In this document: one piece after another, positions 45,310 to 55,300 of the stretch
Layout: each line of letters starts with the position of its first letter
Numbering within the stretch: the first letter of the stretch is position 1
Notes under the pieces: model-generated
What the model was told of the DNA's origin: nothing
The model's input: only the letters and a program-made list of their open reading frames with translations
The model's database searches: none
NCBI RefSeq assembly: GCF_900116445.1
Contig: NZ_FPBH01000018.1
Location: forward strand, 1 to 64,000
Reading direction: 5' to 3'
DNA from: Paraburkholderia aspalathi
Lineage (GTDB): Bacteria > Pseudomonadota > Gammaproteobacteria > Burkholderiales > Burkholderiaceae
DNA: 64,000 nt
Made by a program: the position numbers and the translations under genes

Positions 45310-45688
45310 GACGTTGGGGCTTGCCTCGTGGCCGCACAGTTTGCCGAGCGCGGGTTAGGGAAAACACGCGGCAGACCGGGGCAACACAAAAGCGCTGCGA
45401 AAGCGGGCAAACACGCGCCAATATAGGCAAATACAGACACGAATAGAGGCGCGAATTTGTGCAACTAAGGCTGCAACTAAGCGCAAGCGCTGGGCTTGAA
45501 CTAAATAGCACATTATCGCCGATTTCCCCAATTGCCATCCGCAATCCATGTGCCATAATCGAAGCGCTTTTTCGAAAGACCGCAGAAGGGTGTTCCCCCA
45601 ACCAGCCCGTTCAGTGCTGTCGGTGCAAGGCCCGAGGAGAGGCCGGCGGCGCGATCCGGATAACGCGGCTCACGAAGACGATGCCACC
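45310..45688. other. Divergent intergenic region, rsxB / TetR gene
   Basis: AT-richer than its surroundings. It contains a promoter for the regulator (45532-45559) and a long leader of about 120 bases with a GGAGAG-type site. No gene was recognised. Confidence 0.4.
45532..45559 (+). promoter_or_regulatory. Promoter of TetR-type regulator gene
   Basis: TTGCCA (45532-45537) and CATAAT (45554-45559) have 16-base spacing. Just after the -10 lies TCGAAGCGCTTTTTCGA, an imperfect dyad that could be the regulator's own operator. Confidence 0.45.
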
Positions 45689-46321
45689 ATGAATCAGCCG
45701 AAAATCAAAAGAGATCCTGAAGGCACGCGGCGCCGCATTCTGCTTGCGGCGGCCGAAGAGTTTGCAAATGGAGGGTTGTTCGGCGCACGCGTCGATCAGA
45801 TCGCCCGCCGCGCGGAAACTAATGAACGCATGCTCTATTACTACTTCGGTAGCAAGGAGCAGCTTTTCACGGCTGTACTCGAGCACGCATTTAGCGCGCT
45901 CAATGAAGCGGAGCGAACGCTCGAACTGAACGGTATCGCACCCGTCGAGGCTGTCACGCGTCTCGCGCATTTTGTTTGGGATTACTACCGCGATCATCCC
46001 GAGTTGCTGCGTCTCGTCAACAACGAGAATCTGCATGAGGCACGCTACATGCAGAAGTCGACGCGCATCCGCGAAATGATCTCACCGATCGTCGCCACGC
46101 TCGGCAGCATTCTGGAGCGGGGTCAACGCGCGGGCTTGTTTCGCACCAATGTCGATCCATTGCGCTTTTACGTGACGCTGTCAGGCATGGGCTACTACAT
46201 CGTGTCGAACCGCTTCACGCTTGAAGCAACTCTTGGTCGCGATTTCAGCAGCGCGAGTGAGCGCAGCGAAGTCGTCCAGATGAACACCGAGTTGCTGCTG
46301 GCGTATCTGTTGCGGAAGTAA
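45689..46321 (+). CDS. TetR-family transcriptional regulator
   Basis: The protein has 210 residues. The N-terminal helix-turn-helix (about 15-60) reads RRILLAAAEEFANGGLFGAR then QIARRAETNERMLYYYFGSK, the classic TetR pattern. The C-terminal ligand domain resembles the TetR_C group with HPELLRLVNNENLHEARYM. The ATG at 45689 is in frame with the domain start; an out-of-frame ATG eight bases earlier is ignored. The ligand and targets are unknown. It converges with phaZ, separated by a hairpin. Confidence 0.9.
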   Translation: MNQPKIKRDPEGTRRRILLAAAEEFANGGLFGARVDQIARRAETNERMLYYYFGSKEQLFTAVLEHAFSALNEAERTLELNGIAPVEAVTRLAHFVWDYYRDHPELLRLVNNENLHEARYMQKSTRIREMISPIVATLGSILERGQRAGLFRTNVDPLRFYVTLSGMGYYIVSNRFTLEATLGRDFSSASERSEVVQMNTELLLAYLLRK

Positions 46322-46380
46322 GCCGCAACGCGGCCGCGCATCGACGGCATAAGAAGCAGCAAAAGAAGCACCAGAAACGA

Positions 46381-46407
46381 CAACGGCCTCTGAAGAAGAG
46401 GCCGTTG
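46381..46407. terminator. Hairpin between convergent TetR gene and phaZ
   Basis: A perfect 10-bp stem CAACGGCCTC (46381-46390) / GAGGCCGTTG (46398-46407) has a 7-base loop. The T-run is weak on both strands (GCTTATC; TCGTTTC). Confidence 0.6.
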
Positions 46408-46429
46408 CTTATCTCTGCGCGCGGGGTGC

Positions 46430-47707
46430 TCAGGCTTCGACTTTTTCCTTCGCTACCTTCGGCGCCTTGTTGTGCTCGAGGATGAAGTCGCGCAACTGCG
46501 GATAGATGATGGTGCGCCAGCGGCGGCCCGAGAAAATGCCGTAGTGGCCGCATTTTTCCGCGGTGAAGTGGCGCTTGTTCTTCTCCGGAATGCCGCTGCA
46601 CAACCCTTGCGCGGCGAACGTCTGACCGTCGCCGGAGATATCGTCCAGCTCGCCTTCGATCGTGAAGAGCGCGGTCTTCGTGATGTCCTGCGGGCGTACA
46701 CGTTCGCCGGCGACATCCCACGTACCTTCGGCCAGACTGAATTCCTGGAACACCACGCGGATCGTGTCGAGGTAATAGTCCGCGTCCATGTCGAGCACAG
46801 CGTTGTACTCGTCGTAGAAGCGGCGATGTGCTTCCGCGTCGTCTTCGTCGCCGCGCAGCAGGCTCTGGTAGAAGTCCCAGTGCGAGGCTGCATGGCGCTC
46901 AGGATTCATTGCCACGAAGCCGGTGTGCTGCAGGAAGCCCGGGTAAACCTTGCGGCCCACGCCCGGATAGTTCGGCGGCACCGTGAAGATCACGTTGTTT
47001 TCGAACCATTCGTACGAGTGCTGCGTGGCGAGCGAGTTGACCGAGGTCGGGCTCTTACGCGCGTCGATCGGGCCGCCCATCATGGTCATGGTGCGCGGTG
47101 TGTCTTCGCCGCGGCTCGCCATCAGCGAAATGGCGGCGAGCACCGGAACGGTAGGCTGGCATACCGAGATCACATGCAGATTCTTCGCGCCGATGTGGCG
47201 GATGAATTCCTGGATGTAGGCGATGTAATCGTCGAGATGAAACTCACCTTCTTCGAGCGGCACCATGCGTGCATCGATCCAGTCGGTCAGGTAGACCTTG
47301 TGGTCTTGCAACAACGTGCGCACGGTATCGCGCAGCAGCGTGGCGTGGTGGCCCGACAACGGTGCGCACACCAGCACGACCGGCTCATCTTTCAATTGGG
47401 TAACAGCGTCGCTGTCGTCCGCGAAACGCTTGAAGCGCATCAGGCGGCAAAACGGTTTTTCGATGATCGTTTGTTCGATGATCGGAATGTTGTGACCGTC
47501 TTTGACAATCTGATGAAGGTTGAACTCAGGCTTTTCGTAATCTTTGCCAAGCCGGTAGAGCAGTTCGTAACCGGCCGAGAGGCGTGTGGCACCGGGCACA
47601 TAGGCTAGCGGGCTGGCGGGATTCGCGAACGATTTCGACGCGGCCTGGGCCCAGGCGGTGAGGGGGCTCAACATCGCCCGCTGGAATTCGTGCAATTGGT
47701 AGAGCAT
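46430..47707 (-). CDS. phaZ: Intracellular poly(3-hydroxybutyrate) depolymerase
   Basis: A 425-residue enzyme that mobilises stored PHB granules. It belongs to the PhaZa1 type of Cupriavidus: the nucleophile is a cysteine in SVCQPTVPV (C183, the same position as in PhaZa1) rather than the serine of a lipase box. The acidic and His members of the triad lie in EGELDDISG and KCGHYGIFSGRRW. No signal peptide is present, as expected for an intracellular enzyme. The start at 47707 (MLYQLHEF) is preferred to an upstream ATG. The promoter is at 47844-47816. Confidence 0.94.
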   Translation of the reverse strand: MLYQLHEFQRAMLSPLTAWAQAASKSFANPASPLAYVPGATRLSAGYELLYRLGKDYEKPEFNLHQIVKDGHNIPIIEQTIIEKPFCRLMRFKRFADDSDAVTQLKDEPVVLVCAPLSGHHATLLRDTVRTLLQDHKVYLTDWIDARMVPLEEGEFHLDDYIAYIQEFIRHIGAKNLHVISVCQPTVPVLAAISLMASRGEDTPRTMTMMGGPIDARKSPTSVNSLATQHSYEWFENNVIFTVPPNYPGVGRKVYPGFLQHTGFVAMNPERHAASHWDFYQSLLRGDEDDAEAHRRFYDEYNAVLDMDADYYLDTIRVVFQEFSLAEGTWDVAGERVRPQDITKTALFTIEGELDDISGDGQTFAAQGLCSGIPEKNKRHFTAEKCGHYGIFSGRRWRTIIYPQLRDFILEHNKAPKVAKEKVEA

Positions 47708-47815
47708 GGGTGCTCCGTTTAAGCGGTTCGCATGGGGCTTGGCAAACACGCGTGTGGCGTTGCGGCAGGCCGTATTGGTTGTAGGCGCATTGATTTTCGG
47801 CCAACAGTCTGCTGG

Positions 47816-47853
47816 ATCATACTGAACAAAGCGTACTTGTGCAATGCAGCAAT
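47816..47853 (-). promoter_or_regulatory. phaZ promoter with TGC-rich dyad
   Basis: On the minus strand TTGCAC (47844-47839) and TATGAT (47821-47816) have a 17-base spacer. The -35 box overlaps TTGCTGCATTGCACAA, a TGCA/CTGC-rich motif like the operators reported for the PHB-responsive repressor PhaR. That link is inference. Confidence 0.6.
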
Positions 47854-47875
47854 TTGCGCGCGGGCTGCGCGCAAA
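47853..47875 (-). terminator. Hairpin after GH15 gene
   Basis: The perfect 9-bp dyad TTTGCGCGC (47853-47861) / GCGCGCAAA (47867-47875) lies 11 bases past the stop of the minus-strand GH15 gene and just upstream of the phaZ promoter. It has no U-tract. Confidence 0.45.
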
Positions 47876-47886
47876 CTGTCATTAAA

Positions 47887-49767
47887 TCATGGTACTGACG
47901 ATGCTGCCGCGCCGCTATCGGGGGTTGCCGCAGCCTCAAGTTCCTCAGCCAGCGTGCCGATATGGGGCGGCTGCCCGGTCGCCTGAGCCATGGCCTGTTC
48001 GTGCTTCATCAGGTTCAAACCGGTGTGCACCAGCGCCACATGGGAAAATGCTTGCGGAAAATTACCGACCAGGCGTTTCGCTGCCGGATCGTACTCTTCC
48101 GCCAGCAAACCGACGTCATTGCAGAGGCCGAGCAGCCGTTCGTACATCGCGACGGCTTCGTCGATGCGGCCTTGCAGCGCCAGGTTGTCCACCATCCAGA
48201 ATGAGCACGCGAGGAAGGTGCCTTCGCCGGGCGGCAGACCGTCGTCGTATTCCGTGGTGCGGTAGCGCATCACGAAGCCGTCGTGCATCAGATCTTTTTC
48301 GATCGCGGACACAGTGCCTTTGACGCGCGGATCCGTCGGTGGGAGGAAGCCGACCAGCGGCATCAGCAGCACGCTCGCATCGAGCTGATCGCTGCCATAC
48401 GATTGGGAGAACGCGTTGAGCGCCGGATTCCACGCCTTCGCGCAGACTTCCGCGTGGATTGTCGCTCGGGTTGCGCGCCATTCATCGAGCGGGCCTTCCA
48501 GCTTGAACATTTCGGCGGAGCGGATGGCGCGGTCGTAGGCGACCCACGCCATCACCTTGGAGAAGGTGAAGTGCTGGCGGCCGCCGCGCGTTTCCCAGAT
48601 GCCTTCGTCCGGCTCTTGCCAGATCGTGTCGAGATGGGTGAGCAACGCGCGCTGCACGTTCCATGCGGTGTCGTCCGCTTGCAAGCCGCCGACGCGTGCG
48701 AGATGCAGCGCGTTCATCACTTCGCCGTAGACGTCGAGCTGGCGCTGCCCGACCGCGTTGTTGCCGATCCGCACGGGTTTGGCGTCCTGATAACCCGGCA
48801 GCCAGTCGATTTCGAATTCGGGCAGGCGCCGTTCGCCGGCGATCCCGTACATGATCTGCAATTGATCCGGCGCGCCGGCCATCACGCGGCCGAGCCAGCT
48901 GCGCCAGGCGCGCGCTTCGTCGTAATAGCCGCCGCGCATCATCGCGAGCAGCGTAATGGTGGCGTCGCGCAGCCAGCAATAGCGGTAGTCCCAGTTGCGC
49001 GTACCGCCCAACTGTTCCGGCAGCGACGTGGTGGGCGCGGCGACGATGCCGCCGGTCGGCTCGTACGCCAGCGCCTTCAATGTAATCAGCGAGCGGCGGA
49101 TCTGCGCGGCCCATTTGCCCTCGACCGTGCTGCGCGACGACCATTCGAGCCAATGGTTCTCGGTACGGGCGAGCGACGTGTGCGGATCGCGTCCGGGCGG
49201 AATGCGCAGGTGCGAAGCCGCATAGGCCAGTGAAAACGGCACGCGCTCGCCTTCGCTCACGGTGAACTCCGCGACTGTCTTCATGTTCTCGCCGCGCAAC
49301 TCGACCGGCGTGCGCAGCACAGCGGTGTCTGGGCCGACGATCGCCTTGATGCCGCTGTCGTGCTTCAGGCGGTCCACCCACGGAATCGAAAAACCATAGT
49401 CGAAGCGCAGCACCAGTTCCATCTGCATGCGCACCGTGCCGCGTTTGCCGACGACGATCCGCACCATCTCCGACCAGCCGTTGCCCGGAGGCATGAAGTC
49501 GATCAGCGTGACCGCGCCTTCGGGCGTTTCGAAATCGGTTTCCAGAACCAGCGTCTCGCCGCGATACCGGCGCGTGATCGTGGGCGGTGTATCGGAGACT
49601 GGCGAAATCAGCCAGCGGCCATTGTCGGGCGTGCCGAGCAGGGCGGCGAAGCACGCGCCGGAGTCGAAGCGCGGCCAGCAGAGCCAGTCGACCGAACCCT
49701 CGCGGGAGACGAGCGCGGCCGTGTGGCCGTCGCCGATAAGCGCATAGTCTTCGATGAGTGCGGGCAT
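47887..49767 (-). CDS. Glycoside hydrolase family 15 protein (glucoamylase/trehalase)
   Basis: The protein has 626 residues. The N-terminal beta-sandwich (about 1-210) begins with IEDYALIGDGHTAALVSREG, typical of bacterial GH15 proteins. The (alpha/alpha)6 barrel follows, with GGTRNWDYRYCWLRDATITL containing the substrate-binding Trp and Arg/Asp, and the two catalytic Glu regions near EPDEGIWETRG and LLAEEYDP. No signal peptide is present, so it acts in the cytoplasm, perhaps on trehalose or maltodextrins. It is divergent from the small gene at 49996. Confidence 0.9.
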   Translation of the reverse strand: MPALIEDYALIGDGHTAALVSREGSVDWLCWPRFDSGACFAALLGTPDNGRWLISPVSDTPPTITRRYRGETLVLETDFETPEGAVTLIDFMPPGNGWSEMVRIVVGKRGTVRMQMELVLRFDYGFSIPWVDRLKHDSGIKAIVGPDTAVLRTPVELRGENMKTVAEFTVSEGERVPFSLAYAASHLRIPPGRDPHTSLARTENHWLEWSSRSTVEGKWAAQIRRSLITLKALAYEPTGGIVAAPTTSLPEQLGGTRNWDYRYCWLRDATITLLAMMRGGYYDEARAWRSWLGRVMAGAPDQLQIMYGIAGERRLPEFEIDWLPGYQDAKPVRIGNNAVGQRQLDVYGEVMNALHLARVGGLQADDTAWNVQRALLTHLDTIWQEPDEGIWETRGGRQHFTFSKVMAWVAYDRAIRSAEMFKLEGPLDEWRATRATIHAEVCAKAWNPALNAFSQSYGSDQLDASVLLMPLVGFLPPTDPRVKGTVSAIEKDLMHDGFVMRYRTTEYDDGLPPGEGTFLACSFWMVDNLALQGRIDEAVAMYERLLGLCNDVGLLAEEYDPAAKRLVGNFPQAFSHVALVHTGLNLMKHEQAMAQATGQPPHIGTLAEELEAAATPDSGAAASSVP

Positions 49768-49995
49768 GGGGGAGCGTGTCTGTTTTAGGCGAGGCGAAGG
49801 CCGCCACGCTGGGGGTCATTGTGTTACCGGACTCGCGCGATGCGTTTTGGTTCAGCGCGCAATGCGGCAAAACGCGAGTTGGTAATTGTCAAATCACTGC
49901 CTACAATCAGATTTCAAGCCGATGCCCGGAGCCCTCCGGATCATGCAGCGGCCTTGCCCTGGCGAATGCAGACGCCGTTTTCGAGGATCCAAGCA

Positions 49996-50241
49996 ATGCT
50001 GAACCCGTCGAAATCCGATTGCATCACAATTCTCTCCGCCGCCAGCGAACTCGCTGACGATTCGATGTTGCCGCTCGAACATGGCCGGTTGGGCCTGAGC
50101 CGCAACGGCATGCTGGCTGCGGCGGCCTTTCTGATCGAACGGGCCTGCTTCCGCCGTCATCAGGAAGGTGGCGGCCATTATGCCGTCGGCGGATTGTCGT
50201 TGCAGGGGCGTTTGCGGCTGGATCAGCTTTCGAACGGCTGA
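49996..50241 (+). CDS. Small hypothetical protein
   Basis: The protein has 81 residues. The ATG at 49996 is preceded by GAGGA at a good distance. The sequence is mostly helical (LLAAAAFLIERACFRR-like stretch) with a Gly/His-rich GGGHYAVGG. I recognise no family. Codon use is that of the core genome. It is probably real but its role is unknown. Confidence 0.5.
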   Translation: MLNPSKSDCITILSAASELADDSMLPLEHGRLGLSRNGMLAAAAFLIERACFRRHQEGGGHYAVGGLSLQGRLRLDQLSNG

Positions 50242-50499
50242 TCGTTTCTCCATTTCTCTGTTGCGCGGGCTCGCTTCATGCGGGCAGTCCGCTGTTGTCT
50301 TGCATCTGGCGCCTGGCGTCCGATGCGAATCTGTCGCGTACGTACCGCTTCGCTGTGCCACGTGTTGCATTGCGGTAGCCGCCATCAGTACGCGTGCCCT
50401 ATCCCGCACCAGTCCTCCTTTCGTGCGAGACATTGCCGGGCCGGCACTGCGCCCGGTCGTGCGTCCCTTCTTGCAGCTTCCGTGGCTGATTGTTGCCGC

Positions 50500-50652
50500 C
50501 TAGAAGTGCGACGACCCCACGCCGAAGATCCCAATGATGCCGATGATGATCAGATAGAGCGCGACGATGTAGTTCAACAGGCGCGGCATGACAAGAATCA
50601 GAATACCGGCGATCAACGAAACCAGCGGGCCCAGGCTGAGTGTGACGTTCAT
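50500..50652 (-). CDS. DUF3096 small membrane protein
   Basis: A 50-residue protein that is almost entirely two membrane helices: LSLGPLVSLIAGILILVM and NYIVALYLIIIGIIGIFG, with the DUF3096 LIAGILIL...PRLLNYIVA pattern. CGGAG lies upstream of the ATG at 50652. The function is unknown; it may be a stress-linked membrane peptide. Confidence 0.85.
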   Translation of the reverse strand: MNVTLSLGPLVSLIAGILILVMPRLLNYIVALYLIIIGIIGIFGVGSSHF

Positions 50653-50902
50653 GAAAACTCCGTAGTGTGGGATGGGTGAGACGCGGTTGAAAAAACGTCC
50701 CGTCAGGCGGGACAATTGTTACTCATGCGCCGGCAGGCCAGTCAACTGAACGCGGCCTGGCCTACGTGGCCCGCCGGATTCGCTGCATGATCCGACGCAA
50801 CGCTTTTATACTTGCCTCGATAAAACAATTCGACCGACGGCGCGGCAGACCAGAGACACCATTACAACCGGATAACCGAATAACTGATGTCCAGGAGGTC
50901 AT

Positions 50903-52198
50903 ATGCTTCGTAGTCACCGTGCCGTTGTGCGTGCCGTCTCAAGCGCTCCATTGCCTTCTGCTGCTCGATCCACCTCATGGCGCGGCGGCCGGCCAGTTCC
51001 TCTAAGCTCCGCCCGCTCGATAATAAAAGGTTTCGTGCTCATGGTCTCGATTGTTGCTTCGCATGCGTTTGCGCAAGATTCCGGCCCGGCTCCCGCCGAT
51101 GGCGTCTATGACATGCTGGTCGGCACTTACACGGGGGGCAAGAGCGAAGGGATATACGTCTATCGCTTCGACACGAAGACGGGCGAAGCGACCCGCGTGT
51201 CGGTCGCGCAGACGGTCAATCCGTCGTATCTGGTGGTGAGCCGTGACCGGCGCTTCGTCTATGCGGTCAACGAATTGCCCGGCGACAACGGCCCGGCCAC
51301 CCAACGCGGCGGGATCAGCGCGTTTCGCTTCGATGCCGCGAGCGGCCAGCTGAGCTTTCTCAACAAGGTCTCGGCCGACGGTAATGACCCGTGCTATCTG
51401 AGCCTGTCGCCGGACGGCAAATATCTGCTGACCGCGAACTACTCTGTGGCGGCCGATCCGGGCGGCAGCTTCGCGGTGTTCCCATTGCAGGCGGACGGCC
51501 AGGTGGGCGCGTCGGTGCTCACGGTGCATCATGAAGGCGGCGGTCCGGTGAAGGGACGTCAGGACAACTCGCACGTTCACTCCACCGTGTTTTCGCCGGA
51601 CGGTCACTATCTGTTCGCTCAGGACCTGGGCGCCGACAAGCTGTACTCGTACCGCTACACGCCGGACGGTAGCCGCGGCCTGTTCGGCCCGACCGATTGG
51701 CGCTACACCCAGGAGAAAGCAGGCACGGGCCCACGTCACCTGGTGTTCGGCGCGGACGGCAAGCATGCGTATCTGACGAGCGAACTGGCCGCCACGGTCA
51801 GCACCTTCAACTATGCCGATGGCAAGCTCACGCAGGTGCAAACGAGTTCGCTGATCGAGCCCGGCTTCAAGGGCGCGGTAGGCGCCGCGGCCATTCATCT
51901 GTCGCCGGACGGACGCTTCCTGTACGCCACCAATCGCGGCGATGCGAACGAGATCGTGATCTTCTCAGTCGATCCGACCAACGGTCATCTGAAGAAGATC
52001 GGACACCAGTCGAGCCTCGGCAAGTCGCCGCGCGAATTCGCGATCGACCCGACCGGCAACTGGTTGATCGTCGGCAATCAGAACAGCGGCACGGTGTACG
52101 TGTTTAAGCGCGATCAGCAGAGTGGATTGCTCGAAGCGAATCCAAAACGTATCGAGATCGATTCGCCGGTGGACTTCAAGCTGGTGTCGCCGTCTTGA
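50903..52198 (+). CDS. Exported beta-propeller protein, 6-phosphogluconolactonase-like (YbhE type)
   Basis: The protein has 431 residues. A perfect AGGAGG six bases before the ATG fixes the start, leaving an unusually long N-terminus. A hydrophobic stretch (GFVLMVSIVASHAFAQ) ending near residue 57 looks like the signal peptide core, so the mature protein is periplasmic. The rest is a seven-bladed propeller of the lactonase family: LVGTYTGGKSEGIYVYRFD, repeated LSPDGKYLL / SPDGHYLFAQD / LSPDGRFLYATNRG blades, and NSHVHSTVFSPDG. The export signal makes a role in the pentose phosphate pathway unlikely. Confidence 0.88.
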   Translation: MLRSHRAVVRAVSSAPLPSAARSTSWRGGRPVPLSSARSIIKGFVLMVSIVASHAFAQDSGPAPADGVYDMLVGTYTGGKSEGIYVYRFDTKTGEATRVSVAQTVNPSYLVVSRDRRFVYAVNELPGDNGPATQRGGISAFRFDAASGQLSFLNKVSADGNDPCYLSLSPDGKYLLTANYSVAADPGGSFAVFPLQADGQVGASVLTVHHEGGGPVKGRQDNSHVHSTVFSPDGHYLFAQDLGADKLYSYRYTPDGSRGLFGPTDWRYTQEKAGTGPRHLVFGADGKHAYLTSELAATVSTFNYADGKLTQVQTSSLIEPGFKGAVGAAAIHLSPDGRFLYATNRGDANEIVIFSVDPTNGHLKKIGHQSSLGKSPREFAIDPTGNWLIVGNQNSGTVYVFKRDQQSGLLEANPKRIEIDSPVDFKLVSPS

Positions 52199-52235
52199 GG
52201 TGGGGGCGCTGGTGATCTGAATACGCGCGTTGAAT

Positions 52236-52268
52236 AAAAAACGGGTCGCTTCGAGCGACCAGTTTTTT
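52236..52268. terminator. Bidirectional terminator
   Basis: GGTCGCT (52244-52250) / AGCGACC (52254-52260) with a TCG loop is flanked by AAAAAA on the left and TTTTTTT on the right. It serves the propeller gene and the convergent ftsK. Confidence 0.8.
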
Positions 52269-52314
52269 TGTCTGGCTTGTGTTGGTTGCGTTGGCGGCTA
52301 CCAGCCCGTGCCGT

Positions 52315-55300
52315 TTATTCCGCCGGTCCCGGCGCGAGCACTTCACGGCTGCCGTTGATGCCCATCGCGGACACCAGGCCCGCCGTCTCCATCTGCTCGA
52401 CGAGGCGCGCTGCGCGGTTATAGCCGATGCGCAATTGCCGCTGCACCGACGAGATCGACGCGCGCCGCGTGCGCACCACGAAGGCAACGGCTTCGTCGTA
52501 AAGCGGATCGGCTTCGGCATCCGGCGTGTCGCCGAACAGATCGGGCGACGCGCCTTCGGTGGCCGGGCCGTCGAGAATGCCTTCCTCGTATTGCGGTTCG
52601 CCGAACTGCTTCAGATACTCGACGATCCGGTGCACTTCCTCGTCGGCGACGAACGCGCCGTGCACGCGCTGCGGGTAGCCCGTGCCTGGCGGCAGGAACA
52701 GCATGTCGCCCTGGCCGAGCAGCGATTCGGCGCCCATCTGATCGAGAATCGTGCGCGAGTCGATCTTCGACGACACCTGGAACGCCACGCGCGTCGGAAT
52801 GTTCGCCTTGATGAGGCCGGTGATCACGTCCACCGACGGACGCTGCGTCGCCAGAATCAGGTGAATGCCGGCGGCGCGCGCCTTCTGTGCGAGACGCGCG
52901 ATCAGTTCTTCGATCTTCTTGCCGGCGACCATCATCAGGTCGGCCAACTCGTCGATCACCACGACGATCAGCGGCAGCGGCGCGAGCGGCTCGGGCGCGT
53001 CCGGGGTCAGCGAGAACGGGTTGCCGAGCTTCTTGCCCTTAGCTTCCGTATCGCGGATCTTCTGATTGAAGCCGGCCAGGTTGCGCACGCCGACCGCGGA
53101 CATCAAACGGTAGCGCTTTTCCATTTCGCCGACACACCAGTTCAGCGCGTTGGCCGCCAGCTTCATGTCGGTGACGACCGGCGCGAGCAGATGCGGAATG
53201 CCTTCGTACACCGACAGTTCCAGCATCTTCGGATCGATCATGATGAGCCGCACTTCTTCGGGCGTCGCCTTGTAAAGCAGCGAGCAGATCATCGCGTTGA
53301 TCGCCACCGATTTGCCCGAACCCGTTGTGCCCGCAACCAGCATGTGCGGCGCCTTCGCGAGATCGGCGACCACCGGATGGCCGGTGATGTCCTTGCCCAT
53401 CGCCAGCGTCAATTGCGAATGCGAGTTCTGGTAGACGCTGGCTTCTAGGATTTCGGACAGGCGGATCGTCTGCCGCTTGGCGTTCGGCAACTCGAGACCC
53501 ATGCAGGTCTTGCCGGGAATCGTCTCGACCACACGAATCGACGTTAGGCCGAGGCCGCGTGACAAGTCCTTCATCAGGCCGACGATCTGACTGCCGCGCA
53601 CGCCGAGCGCCGGCTCGACTTCGAAGCGCGTGATGACCGGGCCAGCCGAATGGCCGACCACCGTGACCGGCACCTTGAATTCCTGCAGACGTTGCTCGAT
53701 CAGCAGGCCGGTTTCGATGAGCTTTTCTTCCGAAACGGGTTCGACGTCAGTGTCGGCGCGTGCGAGCAGATCGAGTGTCGGCAATTCGACCATCGATGCT
53801 GCGGGTGCGTGGAATTCGAAACCGTTGGCGGGGGTGTGGCCGCGCAGCGGTGTGCGCTGGATTGTGGGTTCGGTGGGTTCTGCGAGCTCTGCGGATTCCG
53901 CAGGGTCGGTGCGCTCGGTCGAGGATTCGTCGACGATGGTGGCCGAGGTCGCTGGTGCTGCATGAGCCGCGAAGCTAGGGAAACGAACCACGTTCGACGT
54001 GTGCGATACGGCGCTTTGCGGCTCTACGGTCGCAACGATGGCCGAAGCGTCCGAAGCGGCTGACGAGTTCAAATCGTCGGCTACGCCCACTGTTTCCAAT
54101 GCGTCCGATACATCCGATAGGGCAGGGGTGTCCGTTTTTTCCACATCGACTGGAGCGACAGCATCGATTCGGGTTTCCCAGGGCGCGAGCGGTTTATCGA
54201 TGACGGCTTCGGCAATCGGCGCGGGCGTCGCAGTGTGCGCTTGCGTCGGTTCGTCTTCGACGAGTGGTGACACGTCCGTTTGCGCGTCGCTGGCTTCCAG
54301 TTGGGCTGCAAAGATTTGAAACGGCGTGGGCGTGGGCACCAGTGCTTCATGCTGCGTGGCTGGTGTGTGTGCCGCAACCAACGGCGCCTGGATAACCGGC
54401 GGTTCAATCGGCCATTGCACGACGGGCTCGGTATCTTCCTCGAGCGGCGCTTCAGAAGCGGCTTCGATTCGCGGCGTTTCGACGGGCGATTGCGTCGCTG
54501 TGTGGTGGTCCAGCGCGGCCTCGACTACCTCCTGCAAAGGCGCGTTGACATCCGGTACCGCGGCAATTTCAACATCATCGTTCGCATGTGAAGACGAAGC
54601 TACGTCCGATTGCCCAGCCTCGACTGTCGGCTCGGCACCCGTCGGAGCGTCCGGAGTCGTAGTGACGACCGCATTTTCCGCGCTGCTGCTGCGCGCGAGG
54701 CTGACGCCGGCGATGTCGGTCCAGCGCGCGGCATTTTCCGCGATGCTGCGAAGGGTTTCCTGGACGCTGGCGGGTGGCGTTACCTTCTGTGCGGTCGCCA
54801 TCGGCCGGGTATAACTCGGGGCCGGCGTGCTGAAAGAAGCCGGACTCCGCGTTGCCTGCGTAGGCGCGGCGTTGGTGTCTGCGCGCGGAGCAGGCGAGAA
54901 CGGCTGCTGGGCAGTGGTGGAGCGACTTCCCGAGGATCCTGCATTGGCGGCTGAACCCGGCATCGTCGACGGACGGCTTTCGCCAGCCGAGGCGTTCATC
55001 GCCGAACCGGCTGCCGAACCCGACACCATCCGTGCTGTCGCCGTGGTGGGTGCCGCTTGCGCTGCAGCGGCCTGCGCTGCGACCGCTCCCGCGAAACCGG
55101 CCGCCCCCGCCGCCCCCGAGCCGGCGCCCGACGATCCCGCCGGACGTTGCTCTCCAGCAGAACGCCGACCAACTTGCGATGCGCCATCACGAGCCGGAGT
55201 CGCCGCCGATCCTGATCCCGCTGTCGAACCAGCAGCAGATGCGGGCGCACGCGGCGCCGTTGTCGATTCACGCAACCATCCGGCCGGCGCGACCGGTTCA

